A stretch of 64,000 nucleotides of DNA. Source: Odoribacter sp. Z80 (GTDB lineage Bacteria; Bacteroidota; Bacteroidia; Bacteroidales; Marinifilaceae). The stretch covers positions 62,001 through 126,000 of the forward strand of contig NZ_QWEL01000002.1 in NCBI RefSeq assembly GCF_009935865.1. The letters are read 5' to 3'. The notes under the pieces were generated by a model. The model did no database searches. It saw nothing but the letters and a program-made list of their open reading frames with translations, and was not told where the DNA came from. Made by a program: the position numbers and the translations under genes. Of the stretch, positions 52,696 to 61,166 are shown piece by piece. Position 1 is the first letter of the stretch; each line of letters begins with the position of its first letter.

Positions 52696-54093
52696 ATGTG
52701 CCTGATTCATGCTTTTTTTCTGAAAAAAGACTTTCTGCCGGCAGACACGTTTCATTCCATGACCATTTCAGAGCGTCTGCCGGATACCACCCTTCTCCGC
52801 AAAATAGCTGCGGAAGCCCAAACGGAATATATCCTGCTGTATTTGGGAAAAACACCTGCCCGTCTCTTACCGCAAGCCGCCGAACGGCTTATACAAGCGG
52901 CACAGATGAGTCAGGCAGACCTGATTTATTCTGATTACTACAAAATCAGGGAAGGACAACTCCTCCCCCAACCCACCATAGAATATCAAACCGGAAGCGT
53001 AAGGGACGATTTTCATTTCGGTCCTCTCCTGCTCTACCGGAGAGCAGCTTTTTCTGAAGCAGTGCAAAACATGAAACGGGATTATCATTATGCCGCCCTC
53101 TACGACTTAAGGTTAAAGATTTCCCAAAAAGGCCGGATTTTTCATCTGCCCGAATTTTTATATGCAGTAGAGGAAGACGACTACCGTCTCTCCGGAGAAA
53201 AACAGTTCGATTATGTGGACCCGCGCAACCGCTCCGTTCAAATCGAAATGGAAGAAGCCTGTACCGCCCATTTGAAAGCTATCGGAGCCTGGTTACCACC
53301 TGCTTTCCAAACATTAAACCTGGATGAAAATACTTTTCCTGTAGAAGCCAGCATAATTATCCCTGTAAAAAACCGGGCCCGGACTATTGCGGACGCAGTC
53401 AGGTCGGCACTCTCCCAGAAAACGGATTTCCCCTACAATGTCATTGTCGTAGATAACTATTCCACCGATGGCACCACTCAAATCCTAAAAGAACTGAGCC
53501 GCCAATCGCCCTCCTTGCTCCACCTCGTCCCCGAATGCCGTGAACTGGGAATCGGAGGATGCTGGAATGAGGCCATCAACCATCCCCAATGCGGCAAGTT
53601 CGCCGTTCAGCTGGATAGCGACGACCTCTACAACAGCCCGGAAGTACTGAGTTCCATCGTTACAACCTTTTACGAACAAAAATGTGCCATGGTCATAGGC
53701 AGCTATCAAATGGTAAACTACAAACTGGAAGAAATCCCACCCGGATTGATTGACCACCACGAATGGACCCCGGAAAACGGACCGAACAACGCATTACGCA
53801 TCAACGGGCTGGGAGCTCCCAGGGCATTTTATACGCCTTTGTTAAGAAAAATACAATTCCCCAATGTCAGTTACGGCGAAGACTATGCCGTCGGCCTCGC
53901 GCTATCCCGCAATTACACCATCGGAAGAATCTTCCGGCCGCTTTACCTCTGCAGAAGATGGGAGGAAAACTCTGATGCTTCTTTAGATATGGATAAACAG
54001 AACAATTATAATTTCTATAAAGACAAACTCCGGACCCTTGAAATCCGGCAACGGATTTCACAAAACGCCGGCAGAATAGGCCGGCAAGACTAA
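52696..54093 (+). CDS. family 2 glycosyltransferase with a degenerate N-terminal half
   Basis: A 465-aa protein without signal peptide. The C-terminal half (about residues 215-440) is a GT-A fold of family GT2: ASIIIPVKNRARTIADAV, VIVVDNYSTDGT and the metal motif QLDSDDLYNSP, with the acceptor-side GEDYAVGL and CRRWEENS. The N-terminal half (about 1-200; ADLIYSDYYKIREGQL, FGPLLLYRRAAF) has GT2-like strands but no DxD motif, so it is probably a non-catalytic GT domain. Donor and acceptor unknown. First gene of a four-gene operon with DUF4922, SpoIID and an AmpG-like permease. Confidence 0.85.
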   Translation: MCLIHAFFLKKDFLPADTFHSMTISERLPDTTLLRKIAAEAQTEYILLYLGKTPARLLPQAAERLIQAAQMSQADLIYSDYYKIREGQLLPQPTIEYQTGSVRDDFHFGPLLLYRRAAFSEAVQNMKRDYHYAALYDLRLKISQKGRIFHLPEFLYAVEEDDYRLSGEKQFDYVDPRNRSVQIEMEEACTAHLKAIGAWLPPAFQTLNLDENTFPVEASIIIPVKNRARTIADAVRSALSQKTDFPYNVIVVDNYSTDGTTQILKELSRQSPSLLHLVPECRELGIGGCWNEAINHPQCGKFAVQLDSDDLYNSPEVLSSIVTTFYEQKCAMVIGSYQMVNYKLEEIPPGLIDHHEWTPENGPNNALRINGLGAPRAFYTPLLRKIQFPNVSYGEDYAVGLALSRNYTIGRIFRPLYLCRRWEENSDASLDMDKQNNYNFYKDKLRTLEIRQRISQNAGRIGRQD

Positions 54094-54114
54094 AAGAGCA
54101 GAACTATCAGGCCC

Positions 54115-55071
54115 ATGAAATCCATCTCGGAAATGAAACAGGACAAACTCATACAACTTCACCAACAGCAACTCCGGAACTTCGAACTGGCCCGAAAAAA
54201 TTTTAAAGCACTCGGTCAGGTTGTCTACCGGAAACTCTCTGCCCTTGATTTTCACATCGCTTTGCAATACAATCCGGCCAGGATGATTTCCACCAACGCC
54301 AATGTTGCCCCTGAGGCTTTGAAAGCACGTCCCTGCTTTCTCTGCAAAGAACACATGCCTCCCGGCCAGGAAGGCATCCCCTACGGAGAGCATTATCATA
54401 TTTTCATCAACCCATATCCCATTTTCGAAAAACATTTTACAGTCCCATCCAATACTCATTCTCCTCAGGCAATCGACAACCGGTTTGAGGACATGCTGAA
54501 TCTGGCCTTTGATTTTCAAGACTATACCATTTTTTACAACGGTCCCGAATGCGGAGCTTCAGCACCCGACCATTTCCATTTCCAGATGGCCCCCCGGCAC
54601 ATAATGCCGTTGGAAGAAGATACCGAAAACAGACAACTGACCGACACCCTTTGCCGGAAGGAGTTTTATACCATCTCCACACTAAAAGAATATCTTCGGA
54701 AGGTGCTCATCCTCAAAACCGGAGAACGCCGGCTACTGCCCGGACTATTCGGGCAAATCCGGCAAATTATCGGAAAATACATTCCATGTCAGCAAGAGCC
54801 TATGATAAACCTGTTATGCTGGTATGCCCAAGACCAATGGACCGTCTGCATTTTCCCCCGCAGTGCCCGCCGTCCCCGGCAATTTTATGCCGAAGGAGAG
54901 GAAAAAATCATGTTCAGCCCCGGTTGTGTTGACATGGCAGGCCTCATCATTACCCCCCGGGAAGAAGACTTCCGCCGGTATAATATACCCCTGCTGTCGG
55001 ATTTATTCGGACAAATAACCGCACAACCATCCGCCTGGCAGGAAATCATCACTCAAATCAAAACACTCTGA
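54115..55071 (+). CDS. DUF4922 protein (GalT/HIT-like nucleotidyltransferase or phosphorylase)
   Basis: A 318-aa cytosolic protein of the DUF4922 family. It has a Cys74-x-x-Cys77 pair (RPCFLCKE), then NPYPIFEKHFTVPSN and the active-site-like H153-x-H155-x-Q157 (DHFHFQMAPRH). This is the layout of galactose-1-phosphate uridylyltransferase, Ap4A phosphorylase and GDP-L-galactose phosphorylase, where the central His takes the nucleotide. So it probably transfers or phosphorolyses a nucleotide-sugar; the substrate is not known. It starts 21 nt after the glycosyltransferase and is 3 nt from the SpoIID gene. Confidence 0.82.
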   Translation: MKSISEMKQDKLIQLHQQQLRNFELARKNFKALGQVVYRKLSALDFHIALQYNPARMISTNANVAPEALKARPCFLCKEHMPPGQEGIPYGEHYHIFINPYPIFEKHFTVPSNTHSPQAIDNRFEDMLNLAFDFQDYTIFYNGPECGASAPDHFHFQMAPRHIMPLEEDTENRQLTDTLCRKEFYTISTLKEYLRKVLILKTGERRLLPGLFGQIRQIIGKYIPCQQEPMINLLCWYAQDQWTVCIFPRSARRPRQFYAEGEEKIMFSPGCVDMAGLIITPREEDFRRYNIPLLSDLFGQITAQPSAWQEIITQIKTL

Positions 55072-55074
55072 TTT

Positions 55075-56394
55075 ATGACACCCGTTACCTCCCTCATTGA
55101 AGTAGGCATTTTATTCTCTCCCACCATCCGCTTCCGGCTGAACGGATGTTTTACCACAAACAACAGAACGGTTTACCCGGCCGGAACCTATACTGTCACC
55201 AAAACAGAGGGAAAATATTTTCTGAAAAGCCAGGAAAACAAGGAAGAAGTAAAACTTCCCCTCCTCCTCCGTCCTGTGAACTTCGACTCCTCTGATTTTG
55301 AACTTACCGATGTGGTTATCGGAATACAGTTTCATTGGGAAAGAAAAGAAAACCAAAGATTTAAAGGACAGTTAAAAATCATAGACGAAGGAGTACACCT
55401 GACTGCCGTCAACATTTTATCCGTAGAAGATTACTTGCTCAGTGTCATTTCCTCGGAAATGAGTGCCACCTCCTCTCTGGAATTATTAAAAGCCCACGCG
55501 GTAATCTCCCGTAGCTGGCTGTTGGCACAAAAAGCCAAAGCAAAGGAAATACAGGGGAAAGCCCAGTCCTGCAGCCACACCGGTAAAGAATACATCCGGT
55601 GGTACGACAGGGAAGACCATCAGCACTTTGACGTATGTGCCGATGACCATTGCCAGCGCTATCAGGGAATCACAAAGGCTTATACTCCCGAAGTACAAGA
55701 GGCTGTAAACTCCACCTGCGGAGAAGTACTGGTATATGATGGCAAAATCTGTGATGCTCGTTTTTCCAAATGTTGCGGAGGAATCACGGAACGTTTCGAA
55801 AACACCTGGGAACCGGTGGAACACCCTTACCTCACCTCCATAGCAGACAGCCCCGACGAACTTCCCCGCCAAGACCTGAGCCGTGAAGAAGAAGCGGAAA
55901 AATGGATACGCTCAACGCCTCCGGCGTTCTGCAATACCGACGACCAAAATATCCTCACGGAAGTATTAAATGACTATGACCGGGAAACCCGGCATTTTTT
56001 TCGCTGGAAAGAATCTTTCACAACCCAAACGCTCTCCGAGCTGGTCCATCGGAAACTGGGCATCGACTTCGGAACTATTCATGAAATTATTCCCATAGAG
56101 CGAGGTCCTTCGGGACGCCTGATCCGGGTAAAAATAGCCGGTAGCCGGAAAACGATGACCATCGGCAAAGAATTGGTTATCCGGAAAGCTTTTTCCGAAA
56201 CACATCTTTACAGTTCCGCTTTCATCATTGAAAAAAACAGGGACCGGTTTACTTTTTACGGTGCCGGCTGGGGACACGGCGTAGGGCTGTGCCAAATCGG
56301 AGCTGCGGTGATGGGAGCCCAGGGCTACACCTACCGTCAAATCCTGCATCACTACTTCAAAGGAAGCCAAATAGAAAAGATATGGGAAAACTGA
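55075..56394 (+). CDS. SpoIID/LytB-domain protein without signal peptide
   Basis: A 439-aa protein with the SpoIID domain, which in sporulators cleaves peptide-free peptidoglycan as a lytic transglycosylase. Visible are the catalytic-Glu region YLLSVISSEMSATSS, LKAHAVISRSWLL, the metal/Cys region DVCADDHCQRYQG and FSKCCGGITERFE, and the C-terminal GWGHGVGLCQIGAAVMGAQG...ILHHYF. Unlike exported SpoIID proteins it begins MTPVTSLIEVGILFSPTIRF, with no signal peptide or anchor, which implies action in the cytosol, for example on imported glycan fragments. It lies between DUF4922 (3 nt) and the AmpG-like gene (13 nt). Confidence 0.85.
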   Translation: MTPVTSLIEVGILFSPTIRFRLNGCFTTNNRTVYPAGTYTVTKTEGKYFLKSQENKEEVKLPLLLRPVNFDSSDFELTDVVIGIQFHWERKENQRFKGQLKIIDEGVHLTAVNILSVEDYLLSVISSEMSATSSLELLKAHAVISRSWLLAQKAKAKEIQGKAQSCSHTGKEYIRWYDREDHQHFDVCADDHCQRYQGITKAYTPEVQEAVNSTCGEVLVYDGKICDARFSKCCGGITERFENTWEPVEHPYLTSIADSPDELPRQDLSREEEAEKWIRSTPPAFCNTDDQNILTEVLNDYDRETRHFFRWKESFTTQTLSELVHRKLGIDFGTIHEIIPIERGPSGRLIRVKIAGSRKTMTIGKELVIRKAFSETHLYSSAFIIEKNRDRFTFYGAGWGHGVGLCQIGAAVMGAQGYTYRQILHHYFKGSQIEKIWEN

Positions 56395-56407
56395 AAAACA
56401 ACCGCTT

Positions 56408-57697
56408 ATGAAAAACTCCCCATGGAAATGGATTCCTTCCCTCTACTTTGCCCAGGGTGTTCCGTATGTCATTGTTGCAAACGTCGCTGTCATCCTGTTC
56501 AAACGGCTTGGCATGTCCAATATGGACATCGCGCTCTACACCAGCGGCCTCAGCCTTCCCTGGGTGATAAAGCCCCTGTGGAGTCCCCTGGTGGATATCC
56601 TGAAAACCAAACGGTGGTGGATCATCACCATGCAGATTCTCATCGGTGCAGGTTTGGGAGGCATAGCCCTCACCATAGAAATGCCTTCTCCTTTCCGGTA
56701 TTGTCTTGCTTTTATGTGGCTGCTGGCATTCAGCTCCGCCACCCACGACATCGCAGCCGACGGCTTCTATATGCTGGCCCTGGATGAAAAAAAACAGGCT
56801 TACTTTGTGGGGATCAGAAATACGTTCTACCGGTTGGCCGTGATTGCCGGCCAGGGGCTTCTGGTCATGCTTGCCGGAAATCTGGAAAAACACTACCTTC
56901 TGCAACACTCCGAGGAGCAGGCAATCCCCCGGGCCTGGGGCGTTACGTTCTGTCTGCTGACCGTCCTGTTTACTTTGCTTTTCGTCTACCATCATTTTTT
57001 TCTTCCCCGACCGGCATCTGACACCGCAGCCTTACCTGCACAGAAACCGGGACCTGCCGCCGTTCTGCGAGAATTCGCAGACACATTCAAAGCCTTCTTC
57101 CGGAAAAAAGGGATTACTGCAGCCCTGCTCTTCATCCTTCTGTTCCGTTTCGCCGAATCACAATTGGTAAAAATTGCTTCCCCGTTTCTGCTTGACTCTC
57201 CGACAGCAGGAGGATTAGGCCTTTCCACGGCGCAGGTAGGTTTCATTTACGGCACCCTGGGTGTGATAGCCCTCACCGTCGGCGGCATTGCAGGAGGAAT
57301 CATTATGAGCCACAAAGGCCTGAACCCTTGCCTGTGGGGCATGACGGCAGCCATGAATATTCCGAATGCTGTGTACCTATACATTGCCTTCGTCCGGCCC
57401 GTCGATGTTTCCGTTATTTCCGGCTGTGTCGTCCTGGAACAGTTAGGCTATGGATTCGGTTTTACGGCACTCACTTTTTTTATGATGCAATTTAGCAACG
57501 GCAAGCATCAAACGGCACATTATGCCATCTGCACAGGCCTTATGGCTTTAGGAATGATGTTGCCCGGTATGATTTCCGGCTGGATTCAGGAATTGACCGG
57601 CTACCGGGATTTCTTTATATGGATTATGATTTGTACCCTCCCCAGTTTCTGGGCCACATTCAAAATAAAAAAATCATTTCATCCGTCTACCCGATAA
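56408..57697 (+). CDS. AmpG-like MFS permease
   Basis: A 429-aa inner membrane transporter with about 12 spans. N-terminal SLYFAQGVPYVIV, GMSNMDIALYTSGLSLPW, KPLWSPLVDILKTKRWW and HDIAADGFYM match the AmpG/muropeptide permease branch of the MFS. AmpG imports GlcNAc-anhydroMurNAc(-peptides). Its partners here (SpoIID, a GalT-like enzyme, a glycosyltransferase) fit a role in cell-wall fragment recycling, but the cargo is inferred. The stop overlaps the convergent nucleoside transporter gene by 11 bp. Confidence 0.85.
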   Translation: MKNSPWKWIPSLYFAQGVPYVIVANVAVILFKRLGMSNMDIALYTSGLSLPWVIKPLWSPLVDILKTKRWWIITMQILIGAGLGGIALTIEMPSPFRYCLAFMWLLAFSSATHDIAADGFYMLALDEKKQAYFVGIRNTFYRLAVIAGQGLLVMLAGNLEKHYLLQHSEEQAIPRAWGVTFCLLTVLFTLLFVYHHFFLPRPASDTAALPAQKPGPAAVLREFADTFKAFFRKKGITAALLFILLFRFAESQLVKIASPFLLDSPTAGGLGLSTAQVGFIYGTLGVIALTVGGIAGGIIMSHKGLNPCLWGMTAAMNIPNAVYLYIAFVRPVDVSVISGCVVLEQLGYGFGFTALTFFMMQFSNGKHQTAHYAICTGLMALGMMLPGMISGWIQELTGYRDFFIWIMICTLPSFWATFKIKKSFHPSTR

Positions 57698-59108
57698 TCA
57701 TCCCCACGACGGTCGCCGAAAGTAAAGAAGCCAGCGTCCCGGCCAACAACGCACGCATACCGAAAGCCGCCAGCAAAGGTTTGTTTTTAGACGTCATACC
57801 CCCGATGCCTCCAATCTGAATGCCTATGGATGCAAAATTCGCAAATCCGCATAAAAAATAGGTACACATAATAACCGATTTGCTCTGAGCAAAAGCACCT
57901 GCAGCTTTAAGGTTAGCCAAATCCACATAGCCGATAAACTCAGTCATAATGATTTTTTGTCCCAATAAACTTCCGGCATAAGCCATATCCTGAGGAGCGA
58001 TACCAATCAGCCACATCAGGGGAGATAACACATAACCGAGGATAAACTGGAGGTTCAGTTCATGACTGCGCCCGCCGGTCACTGAAGCCACCCATTCATT
58101 TATTCCGGTCAGACTGCCGAACTGAGTGAACAAATAATTGGCAAAGGCAATAAAAGCCACAAACACCAACAACATTCCGGCCACATTCACTGCCAGTTTC
58201 ACCCCTTCGGCAGCTCCATTGGAAATGGCATCCAGAATGTTCTTCCCCACTTTATTTTTCGGCACCTGGATATTATTATTCACTTTACCGGTCTGGGGTA
58301 CCAGCATTTTGGCAAACACCACAGCGCCGGGAGCCGCCATAACTGAAGCTGCCAGCAGATGTTTTGCAAAAATCAAACGCTGTACCGGATCTTCTCCTCC
58401 CAGAAAACTGATGTAAGCCGCCAACACTCCGCCGGCAATAGTAGCCATCCCTCCTGTCATGACCAAAAAGATTTCGGAAGGACTCATATCGTCAAGGTAT
58501 TCTTTTATCATTAACGGAGCTTCCGTTTGTCCCAGAAAAATATTACCGGCAACCGACAAAGACTCCATACCGGAAATATTCATCAATTTAGTCATGACCC
58601 AAGCCATAGCAAACACCACTTTCTGAATGATTCCCAAATAAAACAACAAAGAAGTCAAAGCAGAGAAAAAAATGATGGTAGGCAGCACCTGAAAAGCAAA
58701 AATATAACCCGCTTTGGTTGTATCCATCAGGTCGCCTAACAGAAAAACACTTCCATCCCTTGTAAAATCAAGGATTCGGATAAATATCTTACCGAAGAAT
58801 TCAAAAATAGCCTGAACAAAAGGTACATACAAGATTCCGACAGCCAACAGCAACTGAATACCCAGACCGATACCGACCACCCGCCACGAAATAGCTTTCC
58901 GGTCCTTACTGAACACCCAGGCAATAGCCAGTAATGAAGCGATTCCTAACAATCCCCTGGCTACCGACTGAAAAGAAATGTTACTTTCTATATCAGTGGC
59001 CGACTGTATTCCGCCACCATGTTGTGCAAAGACCTGCCCCATTGAAACAATCAGCAATCCGGGAACTAACCATCCTATTTTCTTTAGTACACCACCCATA
59101 ATGTTCAT
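57687..59108 (-). CDS. NupC-type concentrative nucleoside transporter
   Basis: A 473-aa CNT-family sodium- or proton-driven nucleoside importer. The core motifs GQTEAPLMIKEYLDDMSPSE, the gate region TIAGGVLAAYISFLGG, and SGMESLSVAGNIF are intact. The N-terminus (GGVLKKIGWLVPGLLIVSMGQVFAQ) looks like a cleavable signal followed by a short linker, as in many Bacteroidetes members. ATG 59108 is chosen over TTG 59156. It faces a 5'-nucleotidase lipoprotein gene, so both likely serve nucleotide salvage. Confidence 0.92.
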   Translation of the reverse strand: MNIMGGVLKKIGWLVPGLLIVSMGQVFAQHGGGIQSATDIESNISFQSVARGLLGIASLLAIAWVFSKDRKAISWRVVGIGLGIQLLLAVGILYVPFVQAIFEFFGKIFIRILDFTRDGSVFLLGDLMDTTKAGYIFAFQVLPTIIFFSALTSLLFYLGIIQKVVFAMAWVMTKLMNISGMESLSVAGNIFLGQTEAPLMIKEYLDDMSPSEIFLVMTGGMATIAGGVLAAYISFLGGEDPVQRLIFAKHLLAASVMAAPGAVVFAKMLVPQTGKVNNNIQVPKNKVGKNILDAISNGAAEGVKLAVNVAGMLLVFVAFIAFANYLFTQFGSLTGINEWVASVTGGRSHELNLQFILGYVLSPLMWLIGIAPQDMAYAGSLLGQKIIMTEFIGYVDLANLKAAGAFAQSKSVIMCTYFLCGFANFASIGIQIGGIGGMTSKNKPLLAAFGMRALLAGTLASLLSATVVGMIIG

Positions 59109-59219
59109 GTATTGACAATAAAATAATTTGGTCTGCAATTTAGCCTTAAAAATCAAGAAAACACTTTTTTCATTTTATTTTTTTTCATTCAAAATCAGAG
59201 TTTACATAAATGAAACTCC

Positions 59220-59227
59220 TATTTTTG
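59220..59227 (+). promoter_or_regulatory. -7 box of the 5'-nucleotidase gene
   Basis: TATTTTTG exact match, 28 nt before ATG 59255 and downstream of the longer frame's ATG at 59210, so it supports the later start. Confidence 0.65.
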
Positions 59228-59254
59228 CATCCAAAGAAAACAATTCAGAATTTC

Positions 59255-61021
59255 ATGAAAATCCATTTGACCCATCTGTATGGAATAGCACTGGCCGTCT
59301 GCCTTTTTTGTTCCTGTTCCGCTCCGGAAAAAGCGACATTGACCATTTTCTGTACTACCGATATACACGGCAGTTTGTTTAACTACGACCTTAAAAAAGA
59401 ACAATCCACCTGCCAGAGCCTGGCGGGAATTGCCGGTTATCTCCGTCAGGTCAGGGAAAACGGTTTGGAAGATTATATTTTACTGGACGGCGGCGACCTC
59501 CTTCAAGGACAACCGACCAACTATTATTTCAATTTCATAGACACCACCCAAACCAACCTGGTGGCCCGAATCCTCAACGACCTTGGATATGACGCTGCTG
59601 CTGTCGGCAATCACGACATCGAAACAGGCCATGCCGTATACGATAAGGTCAGAAAAGAATTCCGTTTTCCCTGGCTCGCTGCCAACGCCTTGAACATACA
59701 CACCGGAGAGCCCTACTTTGAACCGTATACTGTCATCCGCCGCCAGGGACTTAAAATCGCTATATTGGGAATGATCACCCCGGGAATTCCAAAATGGTTG
59801 CCCCGCCATCTCTGGGAAAGGCTGGAATTTGCAGATATGATAGAAACCGCCCGGAAATGGGTTCCCCTCATTCAAAAGAAAGAACAACCCGACCTCCTTA
59901 TCGGCCTCTTCCATGCCGGCTGGAATTATAATTATGCCGGAGAAAACGAAAATACTCCTTTCAATGAAAATGCCACAATGCTGGTCGCCAAACAAGTAGA
60001 CGGCTTCGACCTGATTATATCCGGCCATGACCATCAGGAAAAAGCAGAAGAAATCATTAACAATGCAGGAAACCGCGTATTAATTGTCGACCCCCGTTCT
60101 CACGGAAGGGCTTTAGGCAAAATCACCGTTCACCTCAACCGGCAAGGCAAACAATATGCCAAAACATACGAAGCAGAACTGCTCGACCCGGCCCGGATGG
60201 CTCCGGACCCGATGTACATACAACAATACACGCCCGCCCTGGAAGAAGTGAAAACATATATCGACACACACCTCGGTGAATTTACGGAAGAAATGTCAGG
60301 CCGGGAGGGACTGTTCGGACCTTCAGCCTTCACCGATTTCATTCACAACGTGCAACTCTCCACTACCGGGGCGGACCTTTCTTTCAGCACTGTCCTGCAA
60401 ATAGATGCCAGCATCAGCAAAGGGCCGGTCACCATCCGTGATATGTTCAATCTGTATAAATACGAAAACGGCCTTTACCTTATGAGATTCAGCGGAGAGG
60501 AGATTGATAAATACCTGGAATATGCCTATGCACTGCAATACAATACCATGACTTCTCCCCAGTCCCACCTGTTGCGTTTCAAAACCGACGAACAGGGGCA
60601 ACCGGTCCGAAACACCAAAGGCAATTACATTCTGTGGGCCGACTACTATAACTATTCGTGTGCCGCAGGAATCCGCTATACGGTAGACGTCAGCAAAGTT
60701 CCCGGGGAGCGGGTAGAAATCCATTCCTTTTCGGACGGGCGGCCGTTTTATGCCGACAGCACCTATACCGTAGCCATCAACTCCTACCGGGGAAATGGCG
60801 GGGGCGGTCACCTCACCCAAGGGATGGGCCTCACTAAAGCGGAAATCAATAACCGGATTATAAAAATCTGGGACAAAGATGTCCGTTACTACATTTCCGA
60901 ATACATCAAAGAAAAAAAGATATTAACCCCTCAATGCCGCCACGATTGGAAAGTAATTCCCGGAGAATGGTTCAAAAAAGGCAAAGCAACCGACTACCCC
61001 ATCCTTTATGAGGGACACTGA
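59255..61021 (+). CDS. bifunctional metallophosphatase/5'-nucleotidase lipoprotein
   Basis: A 588-aa exported enzyme that dephosphorylates nucleotides or 2',3'-cyclic nucleotides. Signal KIHLTHLYGIALAVCLFCSC ends in a lipobox-like Cys (about residue 22). The metallophosphatase domain has TTDIHG, DGGDLLQG, GNHDIE, GLFHAGW and SGHDHQ; the C-terminal nucleotide-binding domain has the substrate stretch around GGHLTQGMG. ATG 59255 is used; the upstream ATG at 59210 precedes the promoter box. It faces the nucleoside transporter gene. Confidence 0.93.
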   Translation: MKIHLTHLYGIALAVCLFCSCSAPEKATLTIFCTTDIHGSLFNYDLKKEQSTCQSLAGIAGYLRQVRENGLEDYILLDGGDLLQGQPTNYYFNFIDTTQTNLVARILNDLGYDAAAVGNHDIETGHAVYDKVRKEFRFPWLAANALNIHTGEPYFEPYTVIRRQGLKIAILGMITPGIPKWLPRHLWERLEFADMIETARKWVPLIQKKEQPDLLIGLFHAGWNYNYAGENENTPFNENATMLVAKQVDGFDLIISGHDHQEKAEEIINNAGNRVLIVDPRSHGRALGKITVHLNRQGKQYAKTYEAELLDPARMAPDPMYIQQYTPALEEVKTYIDTHLGEFTEEMSGREGLFGPSAFTDFIHNVQLSTTGADLSFSTVLQIDASISKGPVTIRDMFNLYKYENGLYLMRFSGEEIDKYLEYAYALQYNTMTSPQSHLLRFKTDEQGQPVRNTKGNYILWADYYNYSCAAGIRYTVDVSKVPGERVEIHSFSDGRPFYADSTYTVAINSYRGNGGGGHLTQGMGLTKAEINNRIIKIWDKDVRYYISEYIKEKKILTPQCRHDWKVIPGEWFKKGKATDYPILYEGH

Positions 61022-61111
61022 TTTCAAACCATCAATCCGTCCATACCCCATCCCGGACGTCAACAACAGCCTCCACTCTGTTTTCAAGTGAATCGGCTGA
61101 AAATCTCCAAT

Positions 61112-61147
61112 AAAAATGCCCCGAAGTTTACAGCACTTCGGGGCATT
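61112..61147 (-). terminator. terminator of the duplicated-lipoprotein operon
   Basis: 13-bp stem (61147-61135 with 61127-61115), 7-nt loop and a T-run on the minus strand, 20 bp after the lipoprotein stop. Confidence 0.92.
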
Positions 61148-61166
61148 GCATTTCCGGCGAATAAGG

